Shown here in pieces: positions 21,426 to 30,751 of a DNA stretch of 52,233 bases. A program made the position numbers and the translations under genes. Source of the stretch: Prochlorococcus sp. AG-402-B05 (GTDB lineage Bacteria; Cyanobacteriota; Cyanobacteriia; PCC-6307; Cyanobiaceae). Below the pieces are notes generated by a model that saw nothing but the letters and a program-made list of their open reading frames with translations, was not told the origin of the DNA and searched no databases. Numbering within the stretch: position 1 is the stretch's first letter; each line of letters starts with the position of its first letter. The stretch covers positions 1-52,233 of the forward strand of contig QCHK01000011.1 in NCBI GenBank assembly GCA_003279635.1, in the 5' to 3' direction.

Positions 21426-21467
21426 GGATCGAAAATTAATAAATGCTATGTAAGCTTGATATTTATC

Positions 21468-22397
21468 TTACGACGCGATAGGGAGTCTAATTTTTTTAGC
21501 TAATCCAATTGCTTTCAAAAAACGAATGTGTTGCCAAGTTAGATCTATTTGTTGTCGTTGAAGGCCATGCTTTGCTGAATTAGGGAAAGCATGATGATTA
21601 TTGTGCCATCCTTCACCAAATGTAAGGGCTGCTACCCATTTATTATTTTTTGAATTATCACCACTCTCATATGCAATAGTTCCCCAACAATGAGTTGCTG
21701 AATTCACTAGCCAAGTTATGTGATAAACAAAAACGAGTCTTAGAGGTATTCCCCATAGGATCATTGCCCATCCTCCAACTCCAGCTGATTGTCCAATTAA
21801 ATAAAGTGTTGCGCCTAAGGGTAGTTGCAAAAGTAAAAAATTTTTGTTTAAGAAACGATAGTAAGGATCTTTGATTAAATCTCCAGAGAGTCTTGGAACC
21901 GCTTTCATGGCAGGTACATCTTCAAACATCCATCCCATGTGACTCCACCAGAATCCTTTATTACTGTCATGATGGTCAGCTTCAGTATCGGAAAAAGTAT
22001 GATGATGCCTATGAAGACCGACCCAATCAATTGGTCCATGTTGGCAACTTAATGCTCCACAAGTTGCAAAAAATCTTTCAAGCCATTTTGGAACTTGAAA
22101 AGAACGATGTGAAAGAAGACGATGATAGCCTGTTGTTACTCCCAAGCAAGCAGTTACCCAATACAAGAAAATAAATCCAGAAAAAGCTAGCCAGCTCCAA
22201 AATTGAGCTTGCAAGGTAAATATTGTTAGAGCATGTATTGTCAGCATAAATATGACTGTTCCCCATCTTTTTCTCGCCCTTTTATTCTGAATCCGCCTTG
22301 GTACATGGCCTTGGAGCTTCTTTGATGCAGCCATCGCTTTATCGGCAGCAACTGGTTTTTTTAATGGAGCCGAAGCCTCGATCAAACCTGAAACCAT
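21468..22397 (-). CDS. desC: Acyl-lipid Delta9 fatty acid desaturase
   Basis: Membrane di-iron enzyme that introduces the first double bond into acyl chains of glycerolipids. The three histidine boxes are complete: HRLLSH (92-97), HRHHH (129-133) and HNNHH (265-269). Hydrophobic segments are visible around 48-66, 70-88 and 185-233. At 309 residues it has the family's usual length. It diverges from the HTH-like gene at 22477, and their shared spacer contains a 13-bp palindrome and a TATAAT. No other desaturase is in the window. Confidence 0.92.
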   Translation of the reverse strand: MVSGLIEASAPLKKPVAADKAMAASKKLQGHVPRRIQNKRARKRWGTVIFMLTIHALTIFTLQAQFWSWLAFSGFIFLYWVTACLGVTTGYHRLLSHRSFQVPKWLERFFATCGALSCQHGPIDWVGLHRHHHTFSDTEADHHDSNKGFWWSHMGWMFEDVPAMKAVPRLSGDLIKDPYYRFLNKNFLLLQLPLGATLYLIGQSAGVGGWAMILWGIPLRLVFVYHITWLVNSATHCWGTIAYESGDNSKNNKWVAALTFGEGWHNNHHAFPNSAKHGLQRQQIDLTWQHIRFLKAIGLAKKIRLPIAS

Positions 22398-22417
22398 TAG
22401 TGATCTGTCTACGTTAT

Positions 22418-22430
22418 GTATATAATATAC
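22418..22430. promoter_or_regulatory. 13-bp palindrome over a -10-like box between desC and the divergent gene
   Basis: GTATATAATATAC is a perfect palindrome around a central base. It contains TATAAT (22421-22426) in the plus direction and TATATT/TATTAT in the minus direction, so it could overlap the -10 regions of both divergent genes. The outer GTA and TAC are seven bases apart, one short of the NtcA consensus, so NtcA is not a good fit. Promoter use is inferred. Confidence 0.45.
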
Positions 22431-22476
22431 GATAAGGATCCTAATCAGGTCTATTTATTAATCTTGAATGTGATTT

Positions 22477-23211
22477 GTGACCTCTAGTTTTCGGGATCAA
22501 TTAACTGCAGGCAGAAGGGCTATGGCTCATCTAGTGCATGTATGGCATGAGCGTAATGGCTGGTCTCATAAAGTTCTTCCTGCTTTGGCTGAATGCTTGG
22601 ATCTAGGTAGAGTTCATAGTTCCCAAATCTCAAATCTACGGAATGGAAAACTTGTATCTCCAAGCCCTGAAGTATTTTTTGCGTTGGGTAAGGTTAATCA
22701 AGTACTTTCTCGAGGGTTAGAAAATATAGAAAGTCAAATATTGAACGTTCATCCTGAGTTGCTTAGATCGCTTCAAGAATCAGCTATCGCAGTTGATGGG
22801 AATGATAATAATCCACTTTCTGCGGGTGATTTTTTTGAGATTTTTGTTGGCTTAGCGTCTTTGCCGTCCTCCTTTGATTGGTTTATTGAGGAGGCTGAGG
22901 CTCCTGCACTTAGCGCTGCTTTGGCAGATTATTTATGTAAAGGAAGGTCTTGGAGAATGTGCAGAGAGCAAGTCATGTCAGCATATCCTGTAAGCAAAAA
23001 GCAACGAAGAGAAAGATTTGAAGCTGTTATGGCGGGTTTAAAGGATTACACAGCTGAGGAGCTTGATGGTGAATTGTTAGACTTACACGCAACAAATAAA
23101 TTGTTAAATACAACTAACATCCAAGGTGCAGATAACTTTTTGGAAAATCTTCGACAAAAAGGCTTATTACTTAAAGATCAAGAAAAATTAGAGATTATTT
23201 TTTCAGATTAA
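22477..23211 (+). CDS. Protein of unknown function with an HTH-like N-terminal segment
   Basis: 244 residues starting at a GTG (22477); an ATG at 22522 is an alternative. Residues about 31-77 (KVLPALAECLDL, SSQISNLRNGKLVSPSPEVF, FALGKVNQVL) resemble the helix-turn-helix region of Cro/CI-XRE regulators, where a similar IS-x-x-RNGK-x-x-PS pattern occurs. The rest is helical, without a recognisable sensor or catalytic motif. It contains SAGDFFEIFVGLASLPSSFDWF, and a Lys/Arg-rich VSKKQRRERFEAV segment near residue 180. It stands divergent from desC across a palindromic spacer, so a role in regulating that gene is possible but unproven. Confidence 0.7.
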   Translation: MTSSFRDQLTAGRRAMAHLVHVWHERNGWSHKVLPALAECLDLGRVHSSQISNLRNGKLVSPSPEVFFALGKVNQVLSRGLENIESQILNVHPELLRSLQESAIAVDGNDNNPLSAGDFFEIFVGLASLPSSFDWFIEEAEAPALSAALADYLCKGRSWRMCREQVMSAYPVSKKQRRERFEAVMAGLKDYTAEELDGELLDLHATNKLLNTTNIQGADNFLENLRQKGLLLKDQEKLEIIFSD

Positions 23212-23248
23212 TTTAAAAAAACCTATTTTTGCTTAATTAAAAGTTAAG

Positions 23249-24514
23249 ATGTTAAAAAATTCTGCTAAAAATTTTGTTGACAATATAGAAAAGAAATTAT
23301 ATCTATCGATTAAAGAAAAGACTGATAGTATAACATTTAAATTAGAAAAAGTATTAAAGGCTTTTTCTGATTCTCATCTAAATGTGCAACATTTTGCATC
23401 TTTAACAGGTTATGGACATGGAGATTTAGGGAGAGAAGTAATTGATAAAATTTTTGCAAATGTTTTAGATGCTGAAAAGGCAGCAGTAAGGCTTCAACTT
23501 GTCAGTGGAACGCATGCTATTACATCATCTTTGTTTGGTGTCCTAAGACCAGGAGATTGTTTATTATCTGTCACTGGAAGGCCTTATGAATCACTTGAAG
23601 AAGTAATTGGATTGAGGGGGAATGGACAAGGATCTTTGATTGAGTTTGGTATTAATTATGAAGAAATATTATTACAAAATGATGGAAATATAGATTTTCT
23701 AGCTTTGGAAAAAGCTTTAAATATACCAAGAAAATTAATTTTTATACAGCGTAGTTGCGGTTATACATGGCGCCCATCTTTGAGTATTGAGGTTATTAAA
23801 GAGATTTGTTATTTATGTCATAAGATTCAGCCTAACTGTATTTGTTTTGTTGATAATTGCTATGGAGAATTTGTCGAAACTAAGGAACCAACGTCAGTAG
23901 GGGCAGATTTGATTGCAGGTTCTTTAATAAAAAATTTAGGTGGAACTATCGTTCCTACCGGTGGATATATTGCGGGGAAAGCTGATTTAGTTGATCAAGC
24001 ATGTTGTCGCTTGACTGCTCCAGGTATTGGATCTGAGGGCGGTATTACTTTTGACTTAAATAGAACTATTTTACAAGGACTTTTTCTGGCGCCTCAAATG
24101 GTTTCAGAGGCCCTAATAGGTGCTGAGATTATTTCTACATCCTTTAGCGAATTGGGATTTCCAGTACTGCCAACTCCTGCCTCTAAGCGAACTGATTTGA
24201 TCCAAATAGTCAGAATAGGCCACCCAAAAATTTTGCAAATTATTTGTAGGTCTTTTCAGGAAAAATCACCCATTGGATCTTTTCTCGATCCAATACCTGC
24301 TCCAATGCCGGGGTATGAAAATAACTTAGTCATGGCTGGAGGAACTTTTGTAGATGGTAGTACGAGTGAATTTTCTGCGGATGCTCCCATGAAACCTCCT
24401 TTTGATCTATTTATTCAAGGAGGATCTCATCGCTCTCATGTCAAAATTGCTTTGATTCATGCATTATCCAATTTATTTCAGGCAGGATTGATCAAATTAC
24501 CCCAGAATGATTAA
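23249..24514 (+). CDS. PLP-dependent enzyme of the methionine gamma-lyase/aluminium-resistance family
   Basis: 421-residue fold-type I PLP protein. The family segment HFASLTGYGHGDLGRE is near residue 50, and SGTHAI (86-91) lies at the cofactor site. VDNCYGEFVE (201-210) holds the pyridine-binding Asp. Lys228 in GSLIKNLGGTI is the likely Schiff-base lysine. The C-terminal SHRSHVKIA is also typical of this group, which is often labelled an aluminium resistance protein without good evidence. The true reaction is uncertain, probably a sulfur amino acid lyase. gcvH follows after 20 bases on the same strand. Confidence 0.85.
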   Translation: MLKNSAKNFVDNIEKKLYLSIKEKTDSITFKLEKVLKAFSDSHLNVQHFASLTGYGHGDLGREVIDKIFANVLDAEKAAVRLQLVSGTHAITSSLFGVLRPGDCLLSVTGRPYESLEEVIGLRGNGQGSLIEFGINYEEILLQNDGNIDFLALEKALNIPRKLIFIQRSCGYTWRPSLSIEVIKEICYLCHKIQPNCICFVDNCYGEFVETKEPTSVGADLIAGSLIKNLGGTIVPTGGYIAGKADLVDQACCRLTAPGIGSEGGITFDLNRTILQGLFLAPQMVSEALIGAEIISTSFSELGFPVLPTPASKRTDLIQIVRIGHPKILQIICRSFQEKSPIGSFLDPIPAPMPGYENNLVMAGGTFVDGSTSEFSADAPMKPPFDLFIQGGSHRSHVKIALIHALSNLFQAGLIKLPQND

Positions 24515-24534
24515 CTGTTTTTAGTTTTGACGCA

Positions 24535-24921
24535 ATGGCTTTTTCCTTCCCAGATCATTTTCGTTTTGCTGACAGTCATGAATATGCTTTTGCTGATGAT
24601 GCTTTAGTTCGAATTGGCATTAGTGAATTTGCAGTAGATCAGTTAGGAGATATTGTTTTTGTTGATCTTCCAGAGGAAGGCACTGCAATAGCCAAAGGAG
24701 AGAGCTTTGGTTCAGTTGAATCAGTAAAGGCTGTTGAGGATATGTATGCTCCAGTGAGCGGAGAGATTGTCCGTAGAAATAATTCTGTTTTAGCAAGCCC
24801 AGAGGAACTTCAAAATGATCCTCATGGTGAAGGATGGCTATTAATAATTCGTCCTCACAATCCTGACCAATTAAAAGACCTTATGGATTCTGCAACTTAT
24901 TCAAAGAAAATTGCTGCATAA
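24535..24921 (+). CDS. gcvH: Glycine cleavage system H protein
   Basis: Lipoyl carrier that shuttles the aminomethyl group between GcvP and GcvT. The lipoylated lysine is Lys65 in SVESVKAVEDM. The preceding DQLGDIVFVDLPEEG strand and the ending GWLLIIRP are standard. 128 residues is normal. It lies between the PLP enzyme and gcvP on one strand. The 101-base spacer before gcvP holds a separate candidate promoter. Confidence 0.96.
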   Translation: MAFSFPDHFRFADSHEYAFADDALVRIGISEFAVDQLGDIVFVDLPEEGTAIAKGESFGSVESVKAVEDMYAPVSGEIVRRNNSVLASPEELQNDPHGEGWLLIIRPHNPDQLKDLMDSATYSKKIAA

Positions 24922-24984
24922 AATTCTACCGAATAATTTTTTCTTACAACAAATTAGGAAATTTTTCTCTACACTGACATTCCT

Positions 24985-25020
24985 TACAATAGCTTAATTA
25001 ACTTGTGCTTGAGAACAAGC
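24985..25020 (+). promoter_or_regulatory. Candidate promoter and ribosome-site hairpin of gcvP
   Basis: TACAAT at 24985-24990 is a good -10 box about 33 bases before the gcvP ATG. GCTTG-AGAA-CAAGC at 25007-25020 is a perfect 5-bp stem whose loop and flank hold the GAGAA purine stretch, ending two bases before the ATG. It could lower or modulate gcvP translation. Both are by-eye calls. Confidence 0.38.
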
Positions 25021-25022
25021 TC

Positions 25023-27929
25023 ATGTCAAAAGCAGAATTAAAGGATTTTACTTTTAAGTCTCGCCATATAGGACCAACTAACGAAGAAGAAGCCTTAATG
25101 CTTCAACTTCTTGGGTTTGAGAATTCTGAAGAATTTATATCTTCTGTAATCCCCAATGAAATTTTTGATTCTGAAAACATTGGTGTTTCTATCCCAGATG
25201 GGTGTGATCAAAATCAAGCATTAAAAGAAATCAATTCAATTGCAAAGAAAAATGTTGAAAATCGTTCCCTGATTGGGCTTGGTTACCATTCGACTGTTTT
25301 ACCTCCAGTTGTTCAAAGAAATGTTCTAGAAAATCCCAATTGGTATACTGCTTACACTCCTTATCAAGCAGAAATATCTCAAGGCCGATTAGAAGCTTTA
25401 TTTAATTTTCAGACTTTAATAAGTGAATTAACAGGTTTACCCATATCAAATGCGTCATTACTTGACGAGGCAACTGCGGCGGCTGAGGCAATAAGTTTGA
25501 GTTTGTCTGTTAGACAAAATAAAAATGCTAATAAATTTTTAGTAGATCAAGAAATTTTGCCGCAAACATTTGATGTATTAAAAACTCGATGTGAACCACT
25601 AGGAATTGTTCTTGAGATCTTTGATAACAATAAGTTTGAAATGGATAGTAATGTCTTTGGAATAATCATTCAGTTACCTGGGAAAAACGGTCGTATTTGG
25701 GACCCAACATCAATAATTAATCAGGTACATAAATTCGATGCACTTGTTACTGTAGCAATCGACCCTTTGGCCCAAGTTTTGATTAAACCTATGGGAGAAT
25801 TTGGTGCAGATATTGTTGTTGGTAGTGCGCAAAGATTTGGCGTCCCTATTGCTTTTGGTGGACCTCATGCAGCTTTTTTTGCAACTAAAGAAATATATAA
25901 AAGACAAATACCAGGAAGGATAGTCGGTCAATCAGTTGACGTAGAAGGCAATAAAGTTTTGAGACTGGCTCTTCAAACAAGAGAGCAACATATTCGAAGA
26001 GATAAAGCTACAAGTAACATTTGCACTGCTCAAGTTTTATTGGCTGTTCTTTCTTCTTTTTATGCGTTACATCATGGTCCGGATGGTCTTAAACAAATAG
26101 CAAAAAAGATAGTTAAATATAGATCACATTTTGAAAATATTATAAGTAATCTAGAATATCCATTAGATAAACATCCCAGGTTCGATAGTGTTGATATCTT
26201 TTGCCCAGAGGCATCAAATGTAATTAATTTAGCCTCTGAAGAAGGTTATAACCTCAGGGTACTTCCCATTGGTTCAGATGCTGAAAATGCTAAAGGTTTT
26301 GGTGTGACTTTTGATGAATTAACTTGTGATGAAGAAATTTATAAATTGCATCAAATACTTGCAAAAGTCAAAGGCAAAAACGTTAATGACATTGATACTT
26401 TTATGAATGAAAATGTTCAAATAATAGATATTCCACTTCGAGTAAAACCTTGGCTTGAACAATCAGTATTTAATCAATATCAAAGTGAAACTAATTTAAT
26501 GAGATATATTCATTTTTTAGTTTCGAAAGATTTTTCTTTAGTTCAAGGAATGATTCCCCTTGGGAGTTGCACAATGAAATTGAATGCAGCTGCAGAACTT
26601 TTACCTATTGAATGGAGCGAGTTTTCTTCCATTCATCCTTTTGCTCCTTATGCTCAATTAACTGGATTTCGCGAAATAATTAATGATCTTGAAAGTTGGC
26701 TGTCCGCTTTGACTGGTTTTAAGGGAGTTTCTCTTCAGCCAAATGCAGGTTCCCAAGGAGAATTTGCTGGTTTGCTTGTAATACGTTCATGGCATCAGTC
26801 TCTAGGAGAAGGTCATAGGAATATTTGCTTGATTCCAACAAGTGCTCACGGTACCAATCCCGCTAGTGCGGTAATGTCTGGTTTTAAAGTTGTTTCTGTT
26901 AAATGTGATGAATACGGCAATGTTGATTTAGAAGACTTAAGAAATAAATCAAAAATTCATTCAAAGAATTTGGCTGCATTGATGGTTACCTACCCTTCAA
27001 CTCATGGAGTATTTGAGCCAAATATCCGTAAAATGTGCCAAGTCATTCATCAAGAGGGTGGTCAGGTCTATTTGGATGGCGCAAATCTGAATGCTCAAGT
27101 AGGTATTTGCAGACCTGGATCTTATGGCATAGATGTGTGCCATTTAAATCTTCATAAAACTTTTTCCATTCCTCATGGTGGTGGAGGCCCTGGAGTAGGT
27201 CCTATAGCTGTAGCAGATCATTTGGTTCCTTATCTTCCTGGACATTCAATTGTTAGGTGCGGAGGCGAAAATGCTATTTCGGCAGTATCTGCAGCTCCAT
27301 TTGGTAGTGCTGGAATATTGCCCATCAGTTGGATGTACATCCGAATGATGGGTAGCGATGGGTTACGCAAAGCAAGTTCTATAGCAATTCTCTCTGCTAA
27401 TTATTTAGCAAAAAGACTTGATCCTTATTATCCAGTTTTATTTAAAGATCCCAATGGGCTAGTAGCTCATGAATGTATATTAGATTTACGATCTTTAAAG
27501 AGTCAGTTAGGTATAGAAGTAGAGGATGTTGCAAAGAGATTGATGGATTATGGATTTCATGCCCCAACAATAAGTTGGCCTGTTGCAGGAACTTTGATGG
27601 TTGAACCAACAGAGAGTGAAAGTTTGCCTGAATTAGATCGTTTTTGTGACGCGATGATAGGAATACGCGAAGAAATTGAACAAATAAAATTAGGAAAGAT
27701 TGATCCAATAAATAATCCTTTAAAACAATCTCCACATACCTTAAAAAGAGTTACCACTGATGATTGGGATAGACCTTATTCTCGTAAAGAAGCTGCTTAT
27801 CCATTGCCTGATCAAGAAAAATATAAATTTTGGCCATCAGTTTCACGTATTAATAATGCTTATGGAGACAGGAATTTGATATGTAGTTGTCCTTCAGTTC
27901 AAGATCTAGAAGATACTAATTCTATTTGA
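25023..27929 (+). CDS. gcvP: Glycine dehydrogenase (decarboxylating), P protein
   Basis: PLP enzyme that decarboxylates glycine and loads the remaining aminomethyl group onto GcvH. It is a single long chain of about 968 residues, the fused two-half type. SRHIGP and the [15 protein letters not shown] region lie in the N-terminal half, and the PLP-lysine motif [17 protein letters not shown] lies in the C-terminal half. The ATG at 25023 gives the normal [18 protein letters not shown] start; a GTG at 25005 is open but lies in the hairpin. gcvT is about 20 kb away on the other strand. Confidence 0.97.
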   Translation: MSKAELKDFTFKSRHIGPTNEEEALMLQLLGFENSEEFISSVIPNEIFDSENIGVSIPDGCDQNQALKEINSIAKKNVENRSLIGLGYHSTVLPPVVQRNVLENPNWYTAYTPYQAEISQGRLEALFNFQTLISELTGLPISNASLLDEATAAAEAISLSLSVRQNKNANKFLVDQEILPQTFDVLKTRCEPLGIVLEIFDNNKFEMDSNVFGIIIQLPGKNGRIWDPTSIINQVHKFDALVTVAIDPLAQVLIKPMGEFGADIVVGSAQRFGVPIAFGGPHAAFFATKEIYKRQIPGRIVGQSVDVEGNKVLRLALQTREQHIRRDKATSNICTAQVLLAVLSSFYALHHGPDGLKQIAKKIVKYRSHFENIISNLEYPLDKHPRFDSVDIFCPEASNVINLASEEGYNLRVLPIGSDAENAKGFGVTFDELTCDEEIYKLHQILAKVKGKNVNDIDTFMNENVQIIDIPLRVKPWLEQSVFNQYQSETNLMRYIHFLVSKDFSLVQGMIPLGSCTMKLNAAAELLPIEWSEFSSIHPFAPYAQLTGFREIINDLESWLSALTGFKGVSLQPNAGSQGEFAGLLVIRSWHQSLGEGHRNICLIPTSAHGTNPASAVMSGFKVVSVKCDEYGNVDLEDLRNKSKIHSKNLAALMVTYPSTHGVFEPNIRKMCQVIHQEGGQVYLDGANLNAQVGICRPGSYGIDVCHLNLHKTFSIPHGGGGPGVGPIAVADHLVPYLPGHSIVRCGGENAISAVSAAPFGSAGILPISWMYIRMMGSDGLRKASSIAILSANYLAKRLDPYYPVLFKDPNGLVAHECILDLRSLKSQLGIEVEDVAKRLMDYGFHAPTISWPVAGTLMVEPTESESLPELDRFCDAMIGIREEIEQIKLGKIDPINNPLKQSPHTLKRVTTDDWDRPYSRKEAAYPLPDQEKYKFWPSVSRINNAYGDRNLICSCPSVQDLEDTNSI

Positions 27930-27968
27930 AGACTGGTTAAAACTTGTTTTATTAGTTAAATTTCAAGC

Positions 27969-28003
27969 GAAAATCAAATTATTGGTTTTCTTTGGGCTTT
28001 TTT
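27969..28003 (+). terminator. Weak intrinsic terminator candidate after gcvP
   Basis: GAAAATC pairs with GGTTTTC (one G-U pair) across an eight-base loop. After TTTGGGC a run of six T follows at 27998-28003. It lies 40 bases downstream of the gcvP stop. The stem is AT-rich, so strength is doubtful. Confidence 0.4.
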
Positions 28004-28052
28004 GCAATTTTTTTTAATCTTTGCCACAGCCTAAAAATTATATGGGGACCAA

Positions 28053-28313
28053 ATGAACAAAAACACATCTTTTGATCTGCAAGATCAAATGAAAAAAAAG
28101 GATGATTTGTCCTTGCCTTCTTTTTCTAATTGCTTTGAATCTGTTTTAAATACAGGAGAACTTTTACAAGTTGATGGGACGAATGTTGTTAGAGTCCCAT
28201 TTGGGGTTCGTCAGCCTAAGAAACAAAGGCGAGCAAAACTTTCTCCATGGGCGACTTTGGTATTACCACTGCAATCATTTGATTCTCCAACTCCACCTCC
28301 TCATGCTGCGTAA
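28053..28313 (+). CDS. Small protein with Pro-rich C-terminus, unknown function
   Basis: 86 residues. The N-terminal half is polar and acidic (DLQDQMKKKDDLSLPSF). The middle part, ELLQVDGTNVVRVPFGVRQPKKQRRAKLSPW, is basic, and the end SPTPPPHAA is proline-rich. No membrane span. GGGGACC a few bases before the ATG at 28053 gives a usable ribosome site, and a terminator-like stem separates it from gcvP, so it is probably its own unit. It converges with sqdX, three bases between stops. No family recognised. Confidence 0.68.
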   Translation: MNKNTSFDLQDQMKKKDDLSLPSFSNCFESVLNTGELLQVDGTNVVRVPFGVRQPKKQRRAKLSPWATLVLPLQSFDSPTPPPHAA

Positions 28314-28326
28314 AAACTAAGCAGCA
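28304..28326. terminator. Hairpin spanning the convergent stops of the small gene and sqdX
   Basis: TGCTGC (28304-28309) and GCAGCA (28321-28326) form a perfect 6-bp stem with an 11-base loop that contains both stop codons. It lacks a strong U-tract on either strand, so it is only a candidate bidirectional terminator. Confidence 0.38.
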
Positions 28327-29465
28327 ATATTTGATTGGTTTTTGTCTAGTACGTCTTCGTAATAACTCCTCAATTGTTTTGTAGCTCCTGCCCAGCCCCA
28401 TCTCTCAGCTTCTGAACGAGCTGCTTGTCTCATTGTTGTCCGCTCTATTTCGTTGCCCAATAATTTTTTTGTAGCTTCAATTAAACTGAAAGCCCCATCA
28501 TTTTCCCCGTCAGGATTGTACAAACATCCATTTTTTCCATCTGAAATAATGTCTGGTATGCCACCTTTATTGGCTCCTACGACTGGGCATCCAGCAGCCA
28601 TTGCCTCTAAAAGAACTAATCCCAAGGTTTCGGTGCTTGAGGGGAATAAAAAGGCATCACCTGAGGCGTAAGCACTTGCTAGTTCATTCCCACTTAAATA
28701 TCCCACAAAGGTAGTGGAGGTTCCCTGAAAAATCTTTTCTAATTGTTGTCTATATGGACCATCTCCTATAAGAGCTAGTCGAGTGCTGGGAAGTGCTTCA
28801 AGTACAGGTTTGATTCTTTCAATTTGTTTTTCTGCTGAGAGTCTTCCCACATATATCAATAGAGATCCTTCATCGCTAAAGTTTCCTAAAAGACGCTTTC
28901 TCATTTGTTCGTCTCTGAACTCTGGCTTGAAAATATCTGTATCAACTCCTCTTTGCCATAAAGCGGTATTTTGAATTCCTTTCTCTGAGAGTTCTTGCAC
29001 CATTGCAGTGGAAGTACATAGATTTAGAGTTGCTTGATTATGAGCAGCTTTTAACAACTCCCATAAAAGCGGCTCTAACATCCCCATTCCATAGTGTTCT
29101 AAATACTTTGGTAAATGAGTGTGGTAACTGGCTACAAGAGGGGTATTGTTTGTTTTGGCTAGCCAAATACCACCCAATCCAAGTACAGCAGGATTAATAA
29201 CATGTATTAAGTCAGGTTGAAAGTTTTCTAATTCATCTGAAACACCTGGACCAGGGAGCCCTAGCTTGAGCTCTGGATATAAAGGTAATGGCATCGCCGG
29301 GACACCTATAACTTTTGCACCCATATAGCTTGATGGACAGCCTTCTGGACAAAAAACGGTTACCTCATCACCAGATTCAACTAAATTTTGAATTGTTTTA
29401 GTTAATCGAGTGACTATCCCATCAACTTTGGGTAGGAAAGTTTCTGTAAAGAAAGCTATTTTCAC
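28317..29465 (-). CDS. sqdX: Sulfoquinovosyltransferase SqdX
   Basis: GT4-family glycosyltransferase that moves sulfoquinovose from UDP-sulfoquinovose to diacylglycerol, forming the thylakoid sulfolipid SQDG. The N-terminal ETFLPKVDGIVTRL loop, the SYHTHLPKYL segment and the E-x7-E motif in TETLGLVLLEAMAAGCP are typical. At 382 residues it is of normal length. It starts with GTG at 29465. It lies 36 bases after sqdB on the same strand, the expected pair for SQDG synthesis. Confidence 0.92.
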   Translation of the reverse strand: MKIAFFTETFLPKVDGIVTRLTKTIQNLVESGDEVTVFCPEGCPSSYMGAKVIGVPAMPLPLYPELKLGLPGPGVSDELENFQPDLIHVINPAVLGLGGIWLAKTNNTPLVASYHTHLPKYLEHYGMGMLEPLLWELLKAAHNQATLNLCTSTAMVQELSEKGIQNTALWQRGVDTDIFKPEFRDEQMRKRLLGNFSDEGSLLIYVGRLSAEKQIERIKPVLEALPSTRLALIGDGPYRQQLEKIFQGTSTTFVGYLSGNELASAYASGDAFLFPSSTETLGLVLLEAMAAGCPVVGANKGGIPDIISDGKNGCLYNPDGENDGAFSLIEATKKLLGNEIERTTMRQAARSEAERWGWAGATKQLRSYYEDVLDKNQSNIAA

Positions 29466-29501
29466 TGAGCGTGTCTTTTCAAGATTTTTTACTAGTTAGG
29501 T

Positions 29502-30695
29502 TTAGGATTTATTGATTGCTTTTGCTTGGGTTGATGTCCATGCGGATACACAAGGTATTCGTTTTAAATCACACCGATTGGAAAATTTTTTCGCGACATT
29601 AACAACTTCTTCTAAAAGTCCATTATCGAGAGTTGTCGGATCTAACCCAAGCTCAATAAAACATCGATTATCAACTATTAAATCATTTTCGACGGCTTCG
29701 TTTCTTGGGTTTGGAAGATAATTAATTTTTGCTCCAGTTAGAGAAGCGACTTTTTTAGCTAATTCGCCAACTTGGTGACTTTCCGTCATTTGATTGAAAA
29801 TTTTCACCCTTTCACCTTTCTCAGGAGGGTTTTCGAGTGCTAATTGAACGCATTTTACTGAATCTTGAATATGAATAAAAGCTCTTGTTTGTCCACCAGT
29901 ACCATGAACAGTTAATGGATAGCCAATGGCTGCTTGCATTAAAAATCGATTTAACACTGTTCCATAATCACCGTCATAGTCAAATCGATTAGTCAGTCTT
30001 GGGTCACGACTTGTTACATCAGTATTCGTTCCCCATACGATCCCTTGATGAAGATCAGTGATTCTTATCTGGTCATTTTTGTTGTAGTAAAGAAATAGCA
30101 ATTGATCAAGCGTTTTTGTCATGTGATAAACGCTGCCAGGACTTGCTGGATGAAGGATTTCTTCTTCAAAACGACTGCCATCTGGTTGGGGGACTTCCAC
30201 TTTTAAGTAACCTTCAGGAATGGTCGCGCCTCTATGAGACCCATAGCCGTAAACCCCCATCGTCCCAAGATGAACAATGTGAATATCTAATTGAGATTCA
30301 ACAATTGCGGCCAATAGATTATGAGTACCATTGACATTGTTATCAACTGTATATCTCTTGGTTGCGCTACTTTTCATGGAATATGGAGCAGCACGTTGTT
30401 CTGCGAAATGAATTATTGAATCAGGCTGTTCCTCAATCAACAGATCTAAAAGCTTTTGATATTCAGAGGCAAGGTCTAAATGAATAAATTGAATAGGTTT
30501 CCCACCTATCTCAGACCAAGCTTTAACCCTTTCTCCAATACTTGTAATTGGAGTGAGGGATTCAACTTCAAGGTCTATATCGATTTTTCGACGACTGAGA
30601 TTATCCACGATGAATATATCATGACCCTCGTCAGCAAGATTTACTGCACAAGGCCATCCGCAGAAGCCGTCACCACCAAGAACGAAAACTTTCAC
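29502..30695 (-). CDS. sqdB: UDP-sulfoquinovose synthase
   Basis: Short-chain dehydrogenase-type enzyme that makes UDP-sulfoquinovose from UDP-glucose and sulfite with bound NAD. The NAD-binding GGDGFCGWP motif is at the very N-terminus, TMGVYG in the middle, and the catalytic Y-x3-K appears as YHMTK. The frame is open to a TTG at 30719. The GTG at 30695 is chosen because GGAG stands six bases before it and it gives the normal VKVFVLGGDGFCGWP start, 397 residues. It precedes sqdX and follows the Psb34-like gene. Confidence 0.95.
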   Translation of the reverse strand: MKVFVLGGDGFCGWPCAVNLADEGHDIFIVDNLSRRKIDIDLEVESLTPITSIGERVKAWSEIGGKPIQFIHLDLASEYQKLLDLLIEEQPDSIIHFAEQRAAPYSMKSSATKRYTVDNNVNGTHNLLAAIVESQLDIHIVHLGTMGVYGYGSHRGATIPEGYLKVEVPQPDGSRFEEEILHPASPGSVYHMTKTLDQLLFLYYNKNDQIRITDLHQGIVWGTNTDVTSRDPRLTNRFDYDGDYGTVLNRFLMQAAIGYPLTVHGTGGQTRAFIHIQDSVKCVQLALENPPEKGERVKIFNQMTESHQVGELAKKVASLTGAKINYLPNPRNEAVENDLIVDNRCFIELGLDPTTLDNGLLEEVVNVAKKFSNRCDLKRIPCVSAWTSTQAKAINKS

Positions 30696-30751
30696 TCTAA
30701 ACTCCAAAAGACAGAGCAAATGCTCATATTATTCAAGCTACTACAAGCGTT

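Noticed and set aside
22418-22430. NtcA site between desC and the divergent gene
   Set aside because: GTA and TAC are seven bases apart; the consensus needs eight. Kept only as an unassigned palindrome.
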